From HXMU1420-2 sp040830545 (GTDB lineage: Bacteria > Pseudomonadota > Alphaproteobacteria > Rhodobacterales > Rhodobacteraceae): DNA of 52,026 bases. The notes under the pieces are model-generated. The model was not told the DNA's origin. It did not search any database and saw only the letters and a program-made list of their open reading frames with translations. Of this stretch, positions 1-9,363 are shown piece after piece; the first letter of the stretch is position 1; each line of letters begins with the position of its first letter. The position numbers and the translations under genes were made by a program. Location: positions 1 to 52,026 of the forward strand of contig JBFOMB010000038.1 of the NCBI GenBank assembly GCA_040830545.1. The letters run 5' to 3'.

Positions 1-2229
1 GCAGGTCCAAGCGTTTTGACAAAGTTTGGAGCACTTTTCCAACATCTCGCACCCCCCGCGGTTAGGGAGGCGCCGTAGCCCCCATCCAAGGCTCGCTTCC
101 ACCCCCAGCCGCCGAGCGGGCAGAACCGGTTGGGAATAGCCCGAAGGCTGTACCCGCCCCTTGAACACCAGATCGCAGGCCGCCTGAAACGCAACCCCGT
201 CATATCCGGGCGCCATCGGCCGATAGAGCGGGTCGCCCGCGTTCTGTTCATCCACCACAGCGGCCATCTTGCGCATGGCAGCCATCGCTGTGTCCGCCTC
301 AACCACACCATGATGCAGCCAGTTCGCCAGATGCTGCGCGCTGATCCGGCAGGTCGCGCGGTCTTCCATCAGGCCAACGTTGTTGATGTCCAGCACCTTG
401 GAACAGCCGATGCCCTGATCCACCCAGCGCACCACGTAGCCCAGAATGCCCTGCGCGTTATTCTCGATCTCGCGCGTGATCTCCTCGTCCGAGAAGTTGC
501 GCCCGCCCGCCAGTGGAACGGTCAGCAGATCCTCCAGCGTGCCGCGTGCACCGCCTGCCGCCAGTTCGTCCTGTCGCGCGCTGACATCGACCTTGTGATA
601 ATGCGTTGCGTGCAGCGTTGCCGCAGTTGGGGACGGCACCCAGGCACAGGTCGCACCAGATTGCGGGTGGCCGATCTTCTGATCCAGCATGTCCGCCATC
701 CGGTCCGGCATGGCCCACATGCCCTTACCGATCTGCGCCCGGCCTTTCAGCCCGCAGGCCAGACCAATGTCGACATTGCGATCCTCATATGACGCAATCC
801 ATGGCGTGCCCTTGATTTCACCCTTGGGCAGCATCGCGCCTGCTTCCATCGAGGTGTGGATTTCATCGCCTGTACGATCCAGGAACCCGGTGTTGATGAA
901 GGCCACCCTTGCCTTGGCCGCGCGGATACATTCCTTGAGGTTCACGGATGTCCTGCGTTCCTCATCCATGATGCCCAGTTTCACCGTGTTTTTCGGCAGG
1001 CCCAGCACCTCTTCGACGCGCGTGAATATCTCGTCAGAGAAGGTGACTTCCTCCGGCCCGTGCATCTTGGGCTTCACCACGTAAACACTGCCATGGACCG
1101 AATTGCCGCCTTCGCGCGACAGATCATGCATGGCGATCAGCGTGGTGATCATGGCGTCCATCAGCCCCTCACCCACCTCGGCCCCGTCGCGGTCCAGAAT
1201 GGCGGGGTTGGTCATCAGGTGACCAACGTTCCGCACCAACATCAGCGACCGGCCTTTGAGCGTCAGGGCTGAGCCATCTGCCGCCACATAACCGCGATCC
1301 GCATTCATGCGGCGGGTCATCATCTGACCGCCCTTTTCAAAGCTCTCTTCCAGATCACCGCGCATCAGGCCCAGCCAGTTGGTGTAGGCCAGCACCTTGT
1401 CCTCGGCATCCACAGCCGCAACCGAGTCCTCGCAATCCATGATCGTGGACATGGCACTTTCCAGGATCACATCCGCGAGTCCCAGCGGGTCGGTGGAGCC
1501 AATGGGATGGCTCGGGTCGATCTTCAGGATGATGTGCAGGTCATTGTTGCGGAACACGACCTCGGACATGTCCTCGCTCGCGCCCACAAACTGCGCCGGC
1601 GTGGTCAGCGGAATGTCCGCGTCACCAACACGCGCCTGAATGACCGGCCCGTTGCGCGTCAGCTTGGTCACATCCGCCCAGCTGGTCCAGTTGAGCGGCA
1701 GCGCCTCGTCCAAAAACGCCTTGGCCCATGCAATCACCCGCGATCCACGTTCCGCGTCATACCCGCCACCCTGCGGCAGGTCGCCCAGCGCGTCGGTGCC
1801 ATAGAGCGCATCATACAGGCTACCCCACCGCGCATTCGCAGCATTCAACGCAAAACGTGCGTTCATTATCGGCACAACCAGTTGCGGACCGGCCACGGCG
1901 GCAATCTCGGGGTCCACGTTTTCGGTCTCGACCTTGAAATCCGGCCCCTCGGGCAGCAGATAGTCGATCTCTTCCAGAAACGCGCGATAGGCCACCGGGT
2001 CGTGATCCTGCCCCTGCCGTTCGCCGTGCCATGCGTCGATCTTCGCCTGTATCTCCGCACGCTGTGCCAACAGCGTCCGGTTCTTGGGCGTCATGTCGTG
2101 GATCAGCGCGGAAAACCCGGCCCAAAACGCATTGCGGTCCACACCGGTCCCCGGCAGTGCCTGCGTGTCAATGAAGTTGGCCAGTTCAGAGGCCACAGCA
2201 AGGCCCTCGATCTCGATCCGATCGCTCAT
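1..2229 (-). CDS. glcB: Malate synthase G (3' end unreliable at contig edge)
   Basis: Condenses glyoxylate with acetyl-CoA to malate, for growth on C2 compounds and glycolate. The reading frame starts MSDRIEIEGLAVASELANF and carries family hallmarks: VYVVKPKMHGPEEV, GIMDEERRTSVNLKEC, FINTGFLDRTGDEIHTSMEAG, GKGMWAMPD and PSPTAATLHATHYH. The ATG at 2229 has a GGGAG ribosome site seven bases upstream. About 713 residues are read before position ~90, the normal length of this isoform, but the end reads GYSQPVLPARRLGVEA where relatives have roughly GYTEPVLHAWRLRVKA plus a stop, and no in-frame stop occurs down to base 1. I attribute this to low-quality sequence at the contig end, not to a real extension. 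Identity is near certain; the last ~15 codons are not. Confidence 0.95.
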   Translation of the reverse strand, partial: MSDRIEIEGLAVASELANFIDTQALPGTGVDRNAFWAGFSALIHDMTPKNRTLLAQRAEIQAKIDAWHGERQGQDHDPVAYRAFLEEIDYLLPEGPDFKVETENVDPEIAAVAGPQLVVPIMNARFALNAANARWGSLYDALYGTDALGDLPQGGGYDAERGSRVIAWAKAFLDEALPLNWTSWADVTKLTRNGPVIQARVGDADIPLTTPAQFVGASEDMSEVVFRNNDLHIILKIDPSHPIGSTDPLGLADVILESAMSTIMDCEDSVAAVDAEDKVLAYTNWLGLMRGDLEESFEKGGQMMTRRMNADRGYVAADGSALTLKGRSLMLVRNVGHLMTNPAILDRDGAEVGEGLMDAMITTLIAMHDLSREGGNSVHGSVYVVKPKMHGPEEVTFSDEIFTRVEEVLGLPKNTVKLGIMDEERRTSVNLKECIRAAKARVAFINTGFLDRTGDEIHTSMEAGAMLPKGEIKGTPWIASYEDRNVDIGLACGLKGRAQIGKGMWAMPDRMADMLDQKIGHPQSGATCAWVPSPTAATLHATHYHKVDVSARQDELAAGGARGTLEDLLTVPLAGGRNFSDEEITREIENNAQGILGYVVRWVDQGIGCSKVLDINNVGLMEDRATCRISAQHLANWLHHGVVEADTAMAAMRKMAAVVDEQNAGDPLYRPMAPGYDGVAFQAACDLVFKGRVQPSGYSQPVLPARRLGVEASLGWGLRRLPNRGGCEMLEKCSKLCQNAWTC

Positions 2230-2818
2230 GAAAATCTCCCTTATCCGTTGTCTCGGAAATAGATCACAGGTTTCCGATAGGCAACACGGACAGCCCATCC
2301 ACTTCCCTAGAAGTTTGCCGGTTCGATTCAGAAATTCTTATGTGATTTGCGCGGGGCACCCGCCCGTTCACAAGATGCCCCCGGCCTCAGGCCCCGTGAA
2401 AGGGTCCCATTGGCGACCGACCGGCCCATCAATTGTAATTCGTTCGATGCGACCATGGAGGGACGGAACGTTTCGCCAACGCAATCTGTTGTGAATGACT
2501 CGGTTGGTGTCGCCGCGTACGCTACAGTCACCGACAAGCGCAATGCTGCATGGCTCTGGAAACATATGCTTGATGTGGTTTAGACGCCTTATGTCGCGCC
2601 AGAACAGATGCGACATGGGCAATCCTTCTGACCATTTTGAAGAACGGCGCCAGACATTGGATTCGCTTATTGCAATGGCTGCGCCGCTCGGAGTTGCGGT
2701 CATCCGACAAGTGATCTCGGATGACGGCAGCGAGCCGAAAGTGACCACCGCTGAAACTTGTTCAGATGTCAGCTATAGTTATTGAAAATAGGTGAGCATG
2801 AAGAGATGATGACTTTCT
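2230..2818. other. Intergenic stretch without a convincing gene
   Basis: This 589-bp gap separates glcB from the HEPN-motif gene. The glcB ribosome site lies at its left edge. Short frames exist (for example 2495-2785 on plus, 96 codons, and 2368-2748 on minus), but none has a good ribosome site or recognisable protein. The right part is AT-richer and reads like the upstream flank of an acquired gene. A degraded gene cannot be excluded around 2615-2785, whose frame has protein-like composition. Confidence 0.5.
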
Positions 2819-4009
2819 ATGATTTTTGAACCTGAACATTGGGAAAAACCGTCTCCAAGAGAGATGCTTGATTTCATGGATCGCCTAAAGACACCAGAGA
2901 AGCCGACTGGCAGTATGCTGGTCTTTCGCAAGCAACTTTCTCCGCTTACTGTCTACAAATACCTCGTCGCCCGCTTCGGCCAACCCTATGGCTTCCAAAC
3001 CATGGCGAAGAAGACAAACGACAGTGACAACCTTTTTCATTGGGATTACCTACTGAAAGCTGGCGACACTTGGATTCACATACAAGGTGGGAACCGTGAC
3101 GTTCATGTTGCGGTCTTTGGGAAACCCATGTCGACCAAGAAGTGGGTAAAATTTGCGAGGGCATTGAAGGGCGATTTTGGTCGCTGTGGTCGTGAAATGG
3201 CAGCGGTCGACGCGACATTCGAAAAATGGGTCATTGTCTCGAACCGATTTGCCTTGATCGCGGATACCTGCGCCGGATTTCACGCGGTTTTAACAGACGA
3301 AAAAGATGCTCCCGACTTCGCCCCAGGAAAACGAAGGTCCGAGGCGGGCACTAAGCGTTACTACAAACATATAGAGAAAGTTGGGAAACGGGCGGATAGA
3401 GTGTTTAGTGCTTCTCTATCGCTTGATCTGATTACGCCCGTGTTGGCTGAAGCTTTCATTAATTTAATTATATTCATGAGTAGGAAAGACGAACTGAAGC
3501 GAAATCCCAGGCAGTATGACCACTATGTTAGACAACCAATTGATACTCGAGTCTTTGACTTGCACTTAAAATGCAAGCACTTCACAGCAGGCGTCGACCC
3601 GAATTGCGATGAATATAAGGATTTCAAGCGGGTCATGGATCGCCGGAATCATAACCTCCATGGAAACATTGATCCCAGCAAGGACGCCATCGAAACAGTG
3701 TATTTCGACAAGTTCACGCCGCTTTACGAAAGAGGGGCTGATCCGATTCTTGAATTGTTCAAGAACAAAGAAGCTGTATTCGATGTGGCTGGTGTGCTCG
3801 CTCGGTACCACGATGTTCACACATTCCTTCGGTACGTGTTGGGCCTACTTAAGGAGAAACCCAGAGCCGAGATCGAATTGATAATGGAGGAATCGACGTT
3901 TGGGTATGACATTTCACGCGAACGTGTGGGTCGCCTTTTTCCGTCACATGAAGTCATGATGGTGATGCCGCTCAAGTACGATGACGAATTGAATATCGAT
4001 TGGCGGTAG
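2819..4009 (+). CDS. Unknown protein with HEPN-type RNxxxHG motif
   Basis: A 396-aa soluble protein I cannot assign to a named family. Residues 195-225 are a hydrophobic helix region (DLITPVLAEAFINLIIFMSR) followed by charged helices, and residues 276-282 read RNHNLHG, which matches the R-N-x3-H signature (RX4-6H) of HEPN ribonuclease domains found in Abi, toxin and CRISPR-associated proteins. The N-terminal 190 residues look like a separate mixed alpha/beta domain (FRKQLSPLTVYKYLVARFG...). Earlier ATGs at 2799 and 2806 run into stops, so 2819 is the first usable start; its ribosome site is weak. Base composition is clearly AT-richer than glcB or the WYL gene, suggesting acquisition. No nucleotidyltransferase-type antitoxin partner is visible next to it. 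Existence as a gene is likely; the HEPN assignment is inference from one motif and helix context. Confidence 0.7.
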   Translation: MIFEPEHWEKPSPREMLDFMDRLKTPEKPTGSMLVFRKQLSPLTVYKYLVARFGQPYGFQTMAKKTNDSDNLFHWDYLLKAGDTWIHIQGGNRDVHVAVFGKPMSTKKWVKFARALKGDFGRCGREMAAVDATFEKWVIVSNRFALIADTCAGFHAVLTDEKDAPDFAPGKRRSEAGTKRYYKHIEKVGKRADRVFSASLSLDLITPVLAEAFINLIIFMSRKDELKRNPRQYDHYVRQPIDTRVFDLHLKCKHFTAGVDPNCDEYKDFKRVMDRRNHNLHGNIDPSKDAIETVYFDKFTPLYERGADPILELFKNKEAVFDVAGVLARYHDVHTFLRYVLGLLKEKPRAEIELIMEESTFGYDISRERVGRLFPSHEVMMVMPLKYDDELNIDWR

Positions 4010-4147
4010 TGGCACAAAACAGCCCTCCGAAGCAAAAGCGTCAATGGCAGTTTTGTCCGCAGTGCAGTCACAACTTCGAATCCCGCCATCGTACGGAATC
4101 AACACTAAGCAGCCTTTGCATATGTGACCTGCCAAGCGACCCCAAGA

Positions 4148-4855
4148 CTAACGATCAGGCGCGGGCAGATGTCCTTCGGTTTCTTCCATATGACGATAGA
4201 AATCGCGCAGGGTTTTGCCCTTTTCGGGTTTGAACCGCTCTTCCATCTCGGTCATCGCTGCAATCCGGTCGACGCGGAACATCCGGAACGTATCCCGCAA
4301 CTCGCACCACCCCACCACAGTCCAGACCTTGCCCCAGAACCACAGCCCCAGTGGCCGGATCACGCGATCCGAAACCTGACCTTTGGCGTCCGTATAGCTT
4401 AGCCGCAATCGCAGGCTTTGCTCCACCGCCGCCTCTACCTGATCCAGTTGCGCGCGGATGCTTTCGGTCATTTCCGGCGCAAACGCGCGGATTTGCACCG
4501 CGCGGGCCTGCGCGCGGGCGTCGGGCGGCAGGACCTCTTCGATCTTGATCAACGCTTCCTCGGCAGCTCGCGCCATGGTTGCGCCACCCCAGGACCGGAT
4601 CAGGCGCGCACCCGCCACAAGGGCGGTGATTTCGTCCCGTGTGAACATCAGCGGAGGGATGTCATGGCCGTCCTCCATCACATAGCCATATCCGGCCTCG
4701 CCCGAGATCGGCACGCCGGTGGCCATCAGATCGGCAATGTCGCGATAGATCGTGCGCGGGCTGACTTCCAATGCTTCGGCCAAAGCCCGCGCGGTGGTGC
4801 GCCGACCGCCCCTCAGATGCTGAATGATCTCGAACAGGCGATCAGCGCGACGCAT
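4148..4855 (-). CDS. HTH-WYL (DeoR/YafY-type) transcriptional regulator
   Basis: A 235-aa regulator. The N-terminus (MRRADRLFEIIQHLRGGRRTTARALAEALEVSPRTIYRDI) is a winged helix of the HTH_11 type with recognition helix VSPRTIYRDI, and residues ~130-215 form a WYL ligand-sensing domain (VIRPLGLWFWGKVWTVVGWCELR...FRVDRI). The ATG at 4855 shares its A with the stop codon of the VOC gene upstream (TGATG), so the two are translationally coupled. A TTG three bases earlier is also open but is less likely. Co-transcription suggests that the regulator controls, or senses a ligand related to, the VOC protein; that link is inferred from position only. Confidence 0.9.
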   Translation of the reverse strand: MRRADRLFEIIQHLRGGRRTTARALAEALEVSPRTIYRDIADLMATGVPISGEAGYGYVMEDGHDIPPLMFTRDEITALVAGARLIRSWGGATMARAAEEALIKIEEVLPPDARAQARAVQIRAFAPEMTESIRAQLDQVEAAVEQSLRLRLSYTDAKGQVSDRVIRPLGLWFWGKVWTVVGWCELRDTFRMFRVDRIAAMTEMEERFKPEKGKTLRDFYRHMEETEGHLPAPDR

Positions 4856-5232
4856 CAATTTGCTCTGAAAAAGGCGACCGAGTTGCCGTCCGGATCCTCG
4901 GTATAGATGAACTGACCCGCCGGGATCGTGACGGGCGGCGACACCACTTTACCCCCCGCCTCCATCACTTTGGACGCCAGCGCCTCCAGCGTGTCAGGTG
5001 CGGCCAGATGCACGGTTGGGCCAGTGCCCCGCGCCGCAGGCTTGCCGGGATAGAGATGCCCGGCCACACCTTTTTCCGGGTCCTGGTTCTGGAAAATTGC
5101 AATCGGGTTCGGGCCATCCTCCAGCACCGCGAAATCGGCGAACCCGAGGGCCTTGTAGTAATTTTGCGCGGCGTCGAAATCGGTCACGGGAAGTTCTGCC
5201 CAGACAATGGCGTGGGTTGGATTGAAACTCAT
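4855..5232 (-). CDS. VOC family (glyoxalase-like) protein
   Basis: A 125-aa vicinal-oxygen-chelate protein: one beta-alpha-beta-beta-beta module pair, with PVTDFDAAQNYYKALGF at the front and YTEDPDGNSVAFFRAN at the C-terminus, the typical DPDGN turn of glyoxalase/bleomycin-resistance proteins. The substrate cannot be told. The ATG at 5232 lies seven bases after an AGAGGA ribosome site; a GTG three bases earlier is too close to that site. It is the first gene of a two-gene unit with the WYL regulator. The 170-bp gap to pepN is divergent and should hold promoters for both sides. Confidence 0.88.
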   Translation of the reverse strand: MSFNPTHAIVWAELPVTDFDAAQNYYKALGFADFAVLEDGPNPIAIFQNQDPEKGVAGHLYPGKPAARGTGPTVHLAAPDTLEALASKVMEAGGKVVSPPVTIPAGQFIYTEDPDGNSVAFFRAN

Positions 5233-5403
5233 CACAGTATCCTCTCAGCTTAGGTGATACCGTCCTTTTCGCCCACCCCTGTTGCCAACATGGTGTCAGC
5301 ATCCGTCAACAGGCCCATATTTGTGGCATAGGAAAATCGGCTTGCCCCCGCGCGCGGGATGCGGCCTAGTTCAGCAAAATCCGGATCGACGAGCGAGGCG
5401 ATG

Positions 5404-7956
5404 ATGAAAGACACGGCACCGCAAACCATTTACCTGAAGGATTACAAGGCATTCGGCTGGATCGTGGAGTCGGTGCACCTGACCTTTGACCTGGCGGCCA
5501 GTGCCACGCAGGTTACCAGCCGCATCGCGTTCCGCCCCGATCCAGCGGCTGAGGCGCAACCGTTTTTTCTGCATGGCGAAAAGTTGAAGCTGCTGAGTGC
5601 GACCGTAGACGGTACGTCCGTGACACCGGATGTGACAGACGAGGGCCTGAGCTGCGACGTCCCTGACGCGCCCTTCGTTTGGGAGGCCGTGGTCGAGATT
5701 GATCCGGCAAACAACACCGCCCTTGAGGGGCTTTACATGTCAAACGGCATGTACTGCACCCAGTGCGAGGCCGAAGGGTTCCGCAAGATCACGTATTACC
5801 CCGACCGCCCCGATGTGATGAGCGTGTTCACCGTGCGCATCAACGGCGACCTGCCCGTGTTGCTGTCCAACGGCAACCGCGTAACCCAAGGTGACGGTTT
5901 CGCGGAATGGCACGACCCGTGGCCCAAACCCGCCTACCTTTTTGCGCTGGTCGCCGGTGATCTGATCGCCCATCCCGGTCAGTTCACCACCCGGTCGGGT
6001 CGCGACGTGGAACTGAACCTGTGGGTCCGTCCCGGCGACGAACATAAATGCGCCTTCGGGATGGAAGCGCTCAAGGCCTCGATGAAATGGGACGAAGATG
6101 TCTATGGCCGGGAATACGATCTGGACATCTTCAACATCGTTGCCGTCGACGATTTCAACATGGGCGCGATGGAAAACAAGGGGTTGAACGTGTTCAACTC
6201 CTCCGCCGTTCTGGCCAGCCCCGAAACCGCGACCGACGGGAATTTCGAACGGATCGAGGCGATCATAGCGCATGAGTACTTCCACAACTGGACCGGGAAT
6301 CGCATCACGTGCCGCGACTGGTTCCAACTGTGCCTGAAGGAAGGGTTGACCGTGTTCCGCGATGCGCAGTTCACATCTGACTTGCGCTCGGAACCTGTAA
6401 AACGCATCGGTGACGTGATCGACTTGCGCGGTCGCCAGTTTGCCGAGGATGGCGGGCCTTTGGCGCATCCCGTGCGGCCGGAGAGCTTTCAGGAGATCAA
6501 CAATTTTTACACCGCGACGGTCTACGAAAAAGGGGCCGAGGTCATCGGGATGCTGAAAACGCTGGTCGGGGATGACGCGTACAGCCGTGCGCTGGACCTC
6601 TATTTCGACCGCCATGACGGGCAGGCCTGCACGATTGAAGACTGGCTAAAGGTGTTTGAAGACACCACAGGGCGCGACCTGTCGCAATTCAAACGCTGGT
6701 ACAGTCAGGCGGGCACACCGCGCGTACAGGTCGAAGATGCGTGGGACGATGGCACCTATACGCTGACGCTCACGCAATCTTTGCGCTCCACACCCGCCAG
6801 CCCCGACCCGCAGCCGCAGGTCATCCCGGTGGCCGTGGGCCTGCTGGGTCCAAACGGAGACGAGGTGCGCGGCACGCAGGTGCTGGAACTGACCGAAGCC
6901 GCGCAAAGCTTCACCTTTGATGGCCTCGCCGCGCGCCCCGTTCCGTCGATCCTGCGCGGGTTTTCTGCCCCGGTGGTGCTGGAACAGGACATGTCAGCAG
7001 ATCAACGCGCCTTCCTTCTGGCCCACGACACCGACCCGTTCAACCGGTGGGAAGCCGGGCGCCAATTGGCCCGCGCGAACCTGATGGCGTTGGCAACCGG
7101 GGATGCCACGCCGGACAACGCTTATCTGGACGGGCTACTGGCCTTGCTGCGGGATGACAATCTGGACCCGGCCTATCGCGCGCTGATGCTGTCCCTTCCG
7201 GGGCAATCGGAACTGGCGGGCGCGCTGCATGATGCGGGCCATGTGCCGGACCCACAGGCGATCTGGACCGCATCCGAAACCCTGCGACAGGCGATGGCGC
7301 AGCATTTCCAGGATCTGATCCCGCGCCTTTATGCCGAATGCCAGGTTGACGGCCCCTACCGCCCGGACCCTGACCAGACCGGCAAGCGATCCCTAGCGGG
7401 CGCCATGCTCAGCCTGCTGAGCCGCACGGACGGGGGCGCACAGGCCGCGCAGCAATATGCCAAGGCCGACAACATGACCCTGCAACTGGGCGCGCTGGCG
7501 GCCCTGCTCAACACCGGCAAGGGAGAGGTTGAGGCGCAGGCCTTTTATGACCAATGGCAACATGACCGGCTGGTGATCGACAAATGGTTCGGCCTGCAGA
7601 TCATGCAATCCGCTCCAGAAAACACGGTCGAAACGGCCCGTAACCTGACCCAACATCCGGATTTCCACTGGAAGACGCCCAACCGCTTCCGCGCTGTCAT
7701 TGGCGCGATGGCCATGCACCACGCCGGGTTCCACAACGCAGATGGCAGCGGTTATGCCCTGCTGGCCGATTGGCTGATCCGGCTGGACCCGGTGAATCCG
7801 CAGACGACAGCGCGCATGTGCTCGGCCTTCCAGACATGGCGGCGCTACGACACCGACCGGCAGGCGCTGATTAAGGCGCAACTGGAGCGCATCCTGTCGA
7901 CGGAGGGCCTGTCGCGGGACACAAACGAAATGATCGAACGCATATTGGAGGCCTGA
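5404..7956 (+). CDS. pepN: Aminopeptidase N (M1 family)
   Basis: A zinc metallopeptidase that removes N-terminal residues from peptides in the cytoplasm. At 850 aa it has the usual length of the alphaproteobacterial enzyme. GAMEN, the substrate N-terminus recognition motif, is at residues 254-258; the zinc motif HEYFH is at 290-294 with the third ligand E313, giving the exact HExxH-x18-E spacing. The C-terminal half is the alpha-helical domain of the E. coli PepN type. Two adjacent ATGs (5401, 5404) and an upstream one at 5359 are possible; 5404 sits five bases after GAGG and gives the conserved start MKDTAPQTIYLKDY. The SDR gene begins three bases after its stop. Confidence 0.97.
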   Translation: MKDTAPQTIYLKDYKAFGWIVESVHLTFDLAASATQVTSRIAFRPDPAAEAQPFFLHGEKLKLLSATVDGTSVTPDVTDEGLSCDVPDAPFVWEAVVEIDPANNTALEGLYMSNGMYCTQCEAEGFRKITYYPDRPDVMSVFTVRINGDLPVLLSNGNRVTQGDGFAEWHDPWPKPAYLFALVAGDLIAHPGQFTTRSGRDVELNLWVRPGDEHKCAFGMEALKASMKWDEDVYGREYDLDIFNIVAVDDFNMGAMENKGLNVFNSSAVLASPETATDGNFERIEAIIAHEYFHNWTGNRITCRDWFQLCLKEGLTVFRDAQFTSDLRSEPVKRIGDVIDLRGRQFAEDGGPLAHPVRPESFQEINNFYTATVYEKGAEVIGMLKTLVGDDAYSRALDLYFDRHDGQACTIEDWLKVFEDTTGRDLSQFKRWYSQAGTPRVQVEDAWDDGTYTLTLTQSLRSTPASPDPQPQVIPVAVGLLGPNGDEVRGTQVLELTEAAQSFTFDGLAARPVPSILRGFSAPVVLEQDMSADQRAFLLAHDTDPFNRWEAGRQLARANLMALATGDATPDNAYLDGLLALLRDDNLDPAYRALMLSLPGQSELAGALHDAGHVPDPQAIWTASETLRQAMAQHFQDLIPRLYAECQVDGPYRPDPDQTGKRSLAGAMLSLLSRTDGGAQAAQQYAKADNMTLQLGALAALLNTGKGEVEAQAFYDQWQHDRLVIDKWFGLQIMQSAPENTVETARNLTQHPDFHWKTPNRFRAVIGAMAMHHAGFHNADGSGYALLADWLIRLDPVNPQTTARMCSAFQTWRRYDTDRQALIKAQLERILSTEGLSRDTNEMIERILEA

Positions 7957-7959
7957 TCC

Positions 7960-8700
7960 ATGGCAAAAACCGTACTCATCACAGGGGCCAGCGCCGGGAT
8001 TGGCGCAGCCACGGCGCGTTTGGCCGCATCCAAGGGCTATGACGTCGCCATAAACTACAACAGCGATCAGGCGGGCGCCGAGGCGGTTGCCGCAGATGTC
8101 CGCGCCGCTGGCCAGCGCGCCATTGTCATTCAGGCGGACGTGTCAGACCCGGATCAGATCACGGCCCTGTATGCCACTGTCGATGCGGAATTCGGCCAGC
8201 TCGATGCGCTGGTGAACAACGCAGGCATCGTGGATCAATCCGAACCGGTCAGCCAGATGAGCTATGAGCGTCTGCGCCGAATGTTCGACATCAACGTGAT
8301 CGGCGCGATCCTGGTCGCGAAAGAGGCGGTGCTGCGCATGCAGGCTCAGGGCACGGGCGGGGCGATTGTGAACCTCAGCTCTGCCGCCGCGCGTCTGGGG
8401 TCAGCCAATCAGTACGTGGACTACGCGGCCTCCAAGGCGGCCATCGACATCTTTACCAAGGGGCTCAGCGACGAGGTCGCCGGGGACAATATCCGCGTAA
8501 CCGCCATCCGCCCCGGCCTGATCGAGACTGAAATCCACGCCAAGGGCGGTCAACCCGGACGCGCAACCCGGCTGGCCCATCAGGTGCCGATGAAGCGGTC
8601 CGGCAGCGCCGAGGAATGCGCGGACGCGATCCTGTATCTGATGTCCGATCAGGCGAGCTATGTCACGGGCACCGTGCTGGACGTGTCCGGCGGGCGGTAA
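7960..8700 (+). CDS. SDR family NAD(P)-dependent oxidoreductase
   Basis: A 246-aa classical short-chain dehydrogenase. The cofactor motif TGASAGIG is at residues 8-15, NNAG at 86-89, serine 140 or 141 (NLSS) precedes the active-site pair Y155-x3-K159 (YAASK), and the C-terminus VTGTVLDVSGGR is typical. In substrate preference it is closest in feel to FabG-like or glucose dehydrogenase-like SDRs, but no specific substrate can be named. It starts three bases after pepN and its TAA stop shares an A with the ATG of the next gene, so the three are probably one transcript. Confidence 0.93.
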   Translation: MAKTVLITGASAGIGAATARLAASKGYDVAINYNSDQAGAEAVAADVRAAGQRAIVIQADVSDPDQITALYATVDAEFGQLDALVNNAGIVDQSEPVSQMSYERLRRMFDINVIGAILVAKEAVLRMQAQGTGGAIVNLSSAAARLGSANQYVDYAASKAAIDIFTKGLSDEVAGDNIRVTAIRPGLIETEIHAKGGQPGRATRLAHQVPMKRSGSAEECADAILYLMSDQASYVTGTVLDVSGGR

Positions 8701-9128
8701 TGGCCCCGTTTGAATACCGATCAGACGGGCGCAATCCCCGCACGATTGCTGCGCTGGCGGTGGCGTGGGTGTTGCTGCTGCTGGCCTATGTGGTGCTGAA
8801 CGCAGCGCCGTGGATCCTGGCCCTGCTGGCAGCGACCACCCTTCCCGCGATCCGCGACCTGTGGATGAACCCGCAAAGCGGGCTTCGGCTGGATGAAACC
8901 GGGCTCACCTGGTCATCTGGTCGCCGCACGGGAGAAGTGGCCTTGCCAGAAATCGCTGAAATCCGGTTGGATCGCACCTGGGATTTTTGCATCCGTGCAT
9001 CCATCGTGTTGAAAACCGGAAAGAAGGTCAGGCTGCCTGCGGAATCCACGCCCCCGGACGAGGTGCTGGAACAGGAACTGACCGCGCGGAACATTCCGGT
9101 CAGCCGTCATCCGTTTTCGTTGTTCTGA
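8700..9128 (+). CDS. Small membrane protein of unknown function
   Basis: A 142-aa protein. Residues ~18-60 form two membrane segments (TIAALAVAWVLLLLAYVVL and APWILALLAATTLPAI); the rest is a cytoplasmic beta-rich domain (LRLDETGLTWSSGRRTGEVALPEIAEIRLD) that resembles bacterial PH-like domains, an impression only. The start ATG overlaps the SDR stop (TAATG), which fixes it and implies translational coupling; the longer frame from 8616 is out of keeping with that. Likely a hypothetical conserved among relatives. Confidence 0.8.
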   Translation: MAPFEYRSDGRNPRTIAALAVAWVLLLLAYVVLNAAPWILALLAATTLPAIRDLWMNPQSGLRLDETGLTWSSGRRTGEVALPEIAEIRLDRTWDFCIRASIVLKTGKKVRLPAESTPPDEVLEQELTARNIPVSRHPFSLF

Positions 9129-9363
9129 CACGGGCACTTGCAGAGTTAGACGCGCATCGCTGGGCCGTGGTGCGGCGATCCGACTTGTCGTTTTCGTCCC
9201 ATTGACCACAATCCCGCAACGGTGCGTTTCCCACATCCCCGCCTTCGCCATGCAATTTCCCGACCTCGCACCGGAGAACACCCCGCCCGCGCCATCATTG
9301 CGCCCCAAAGCGCCAGCATACCAGTAGGTGAAATTTATGTGACCCTCACCTTTGGGACTTGGT

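Noticed and set aside
2495..2785. A 96-codon frame as an antitoxin partner of the HEPN-motif protein
   Set aside because: No nucleotidyltransferase (GS-x10-D-x-D) or DNA-binding motif, and no ribosome site; kept only as a possible remnant.
5740..6615. A 291-codon frame antisense to pepN
   Set aside because: Covers the GAMEN and HEYFH region of pepN, which is certainly the coding strand.
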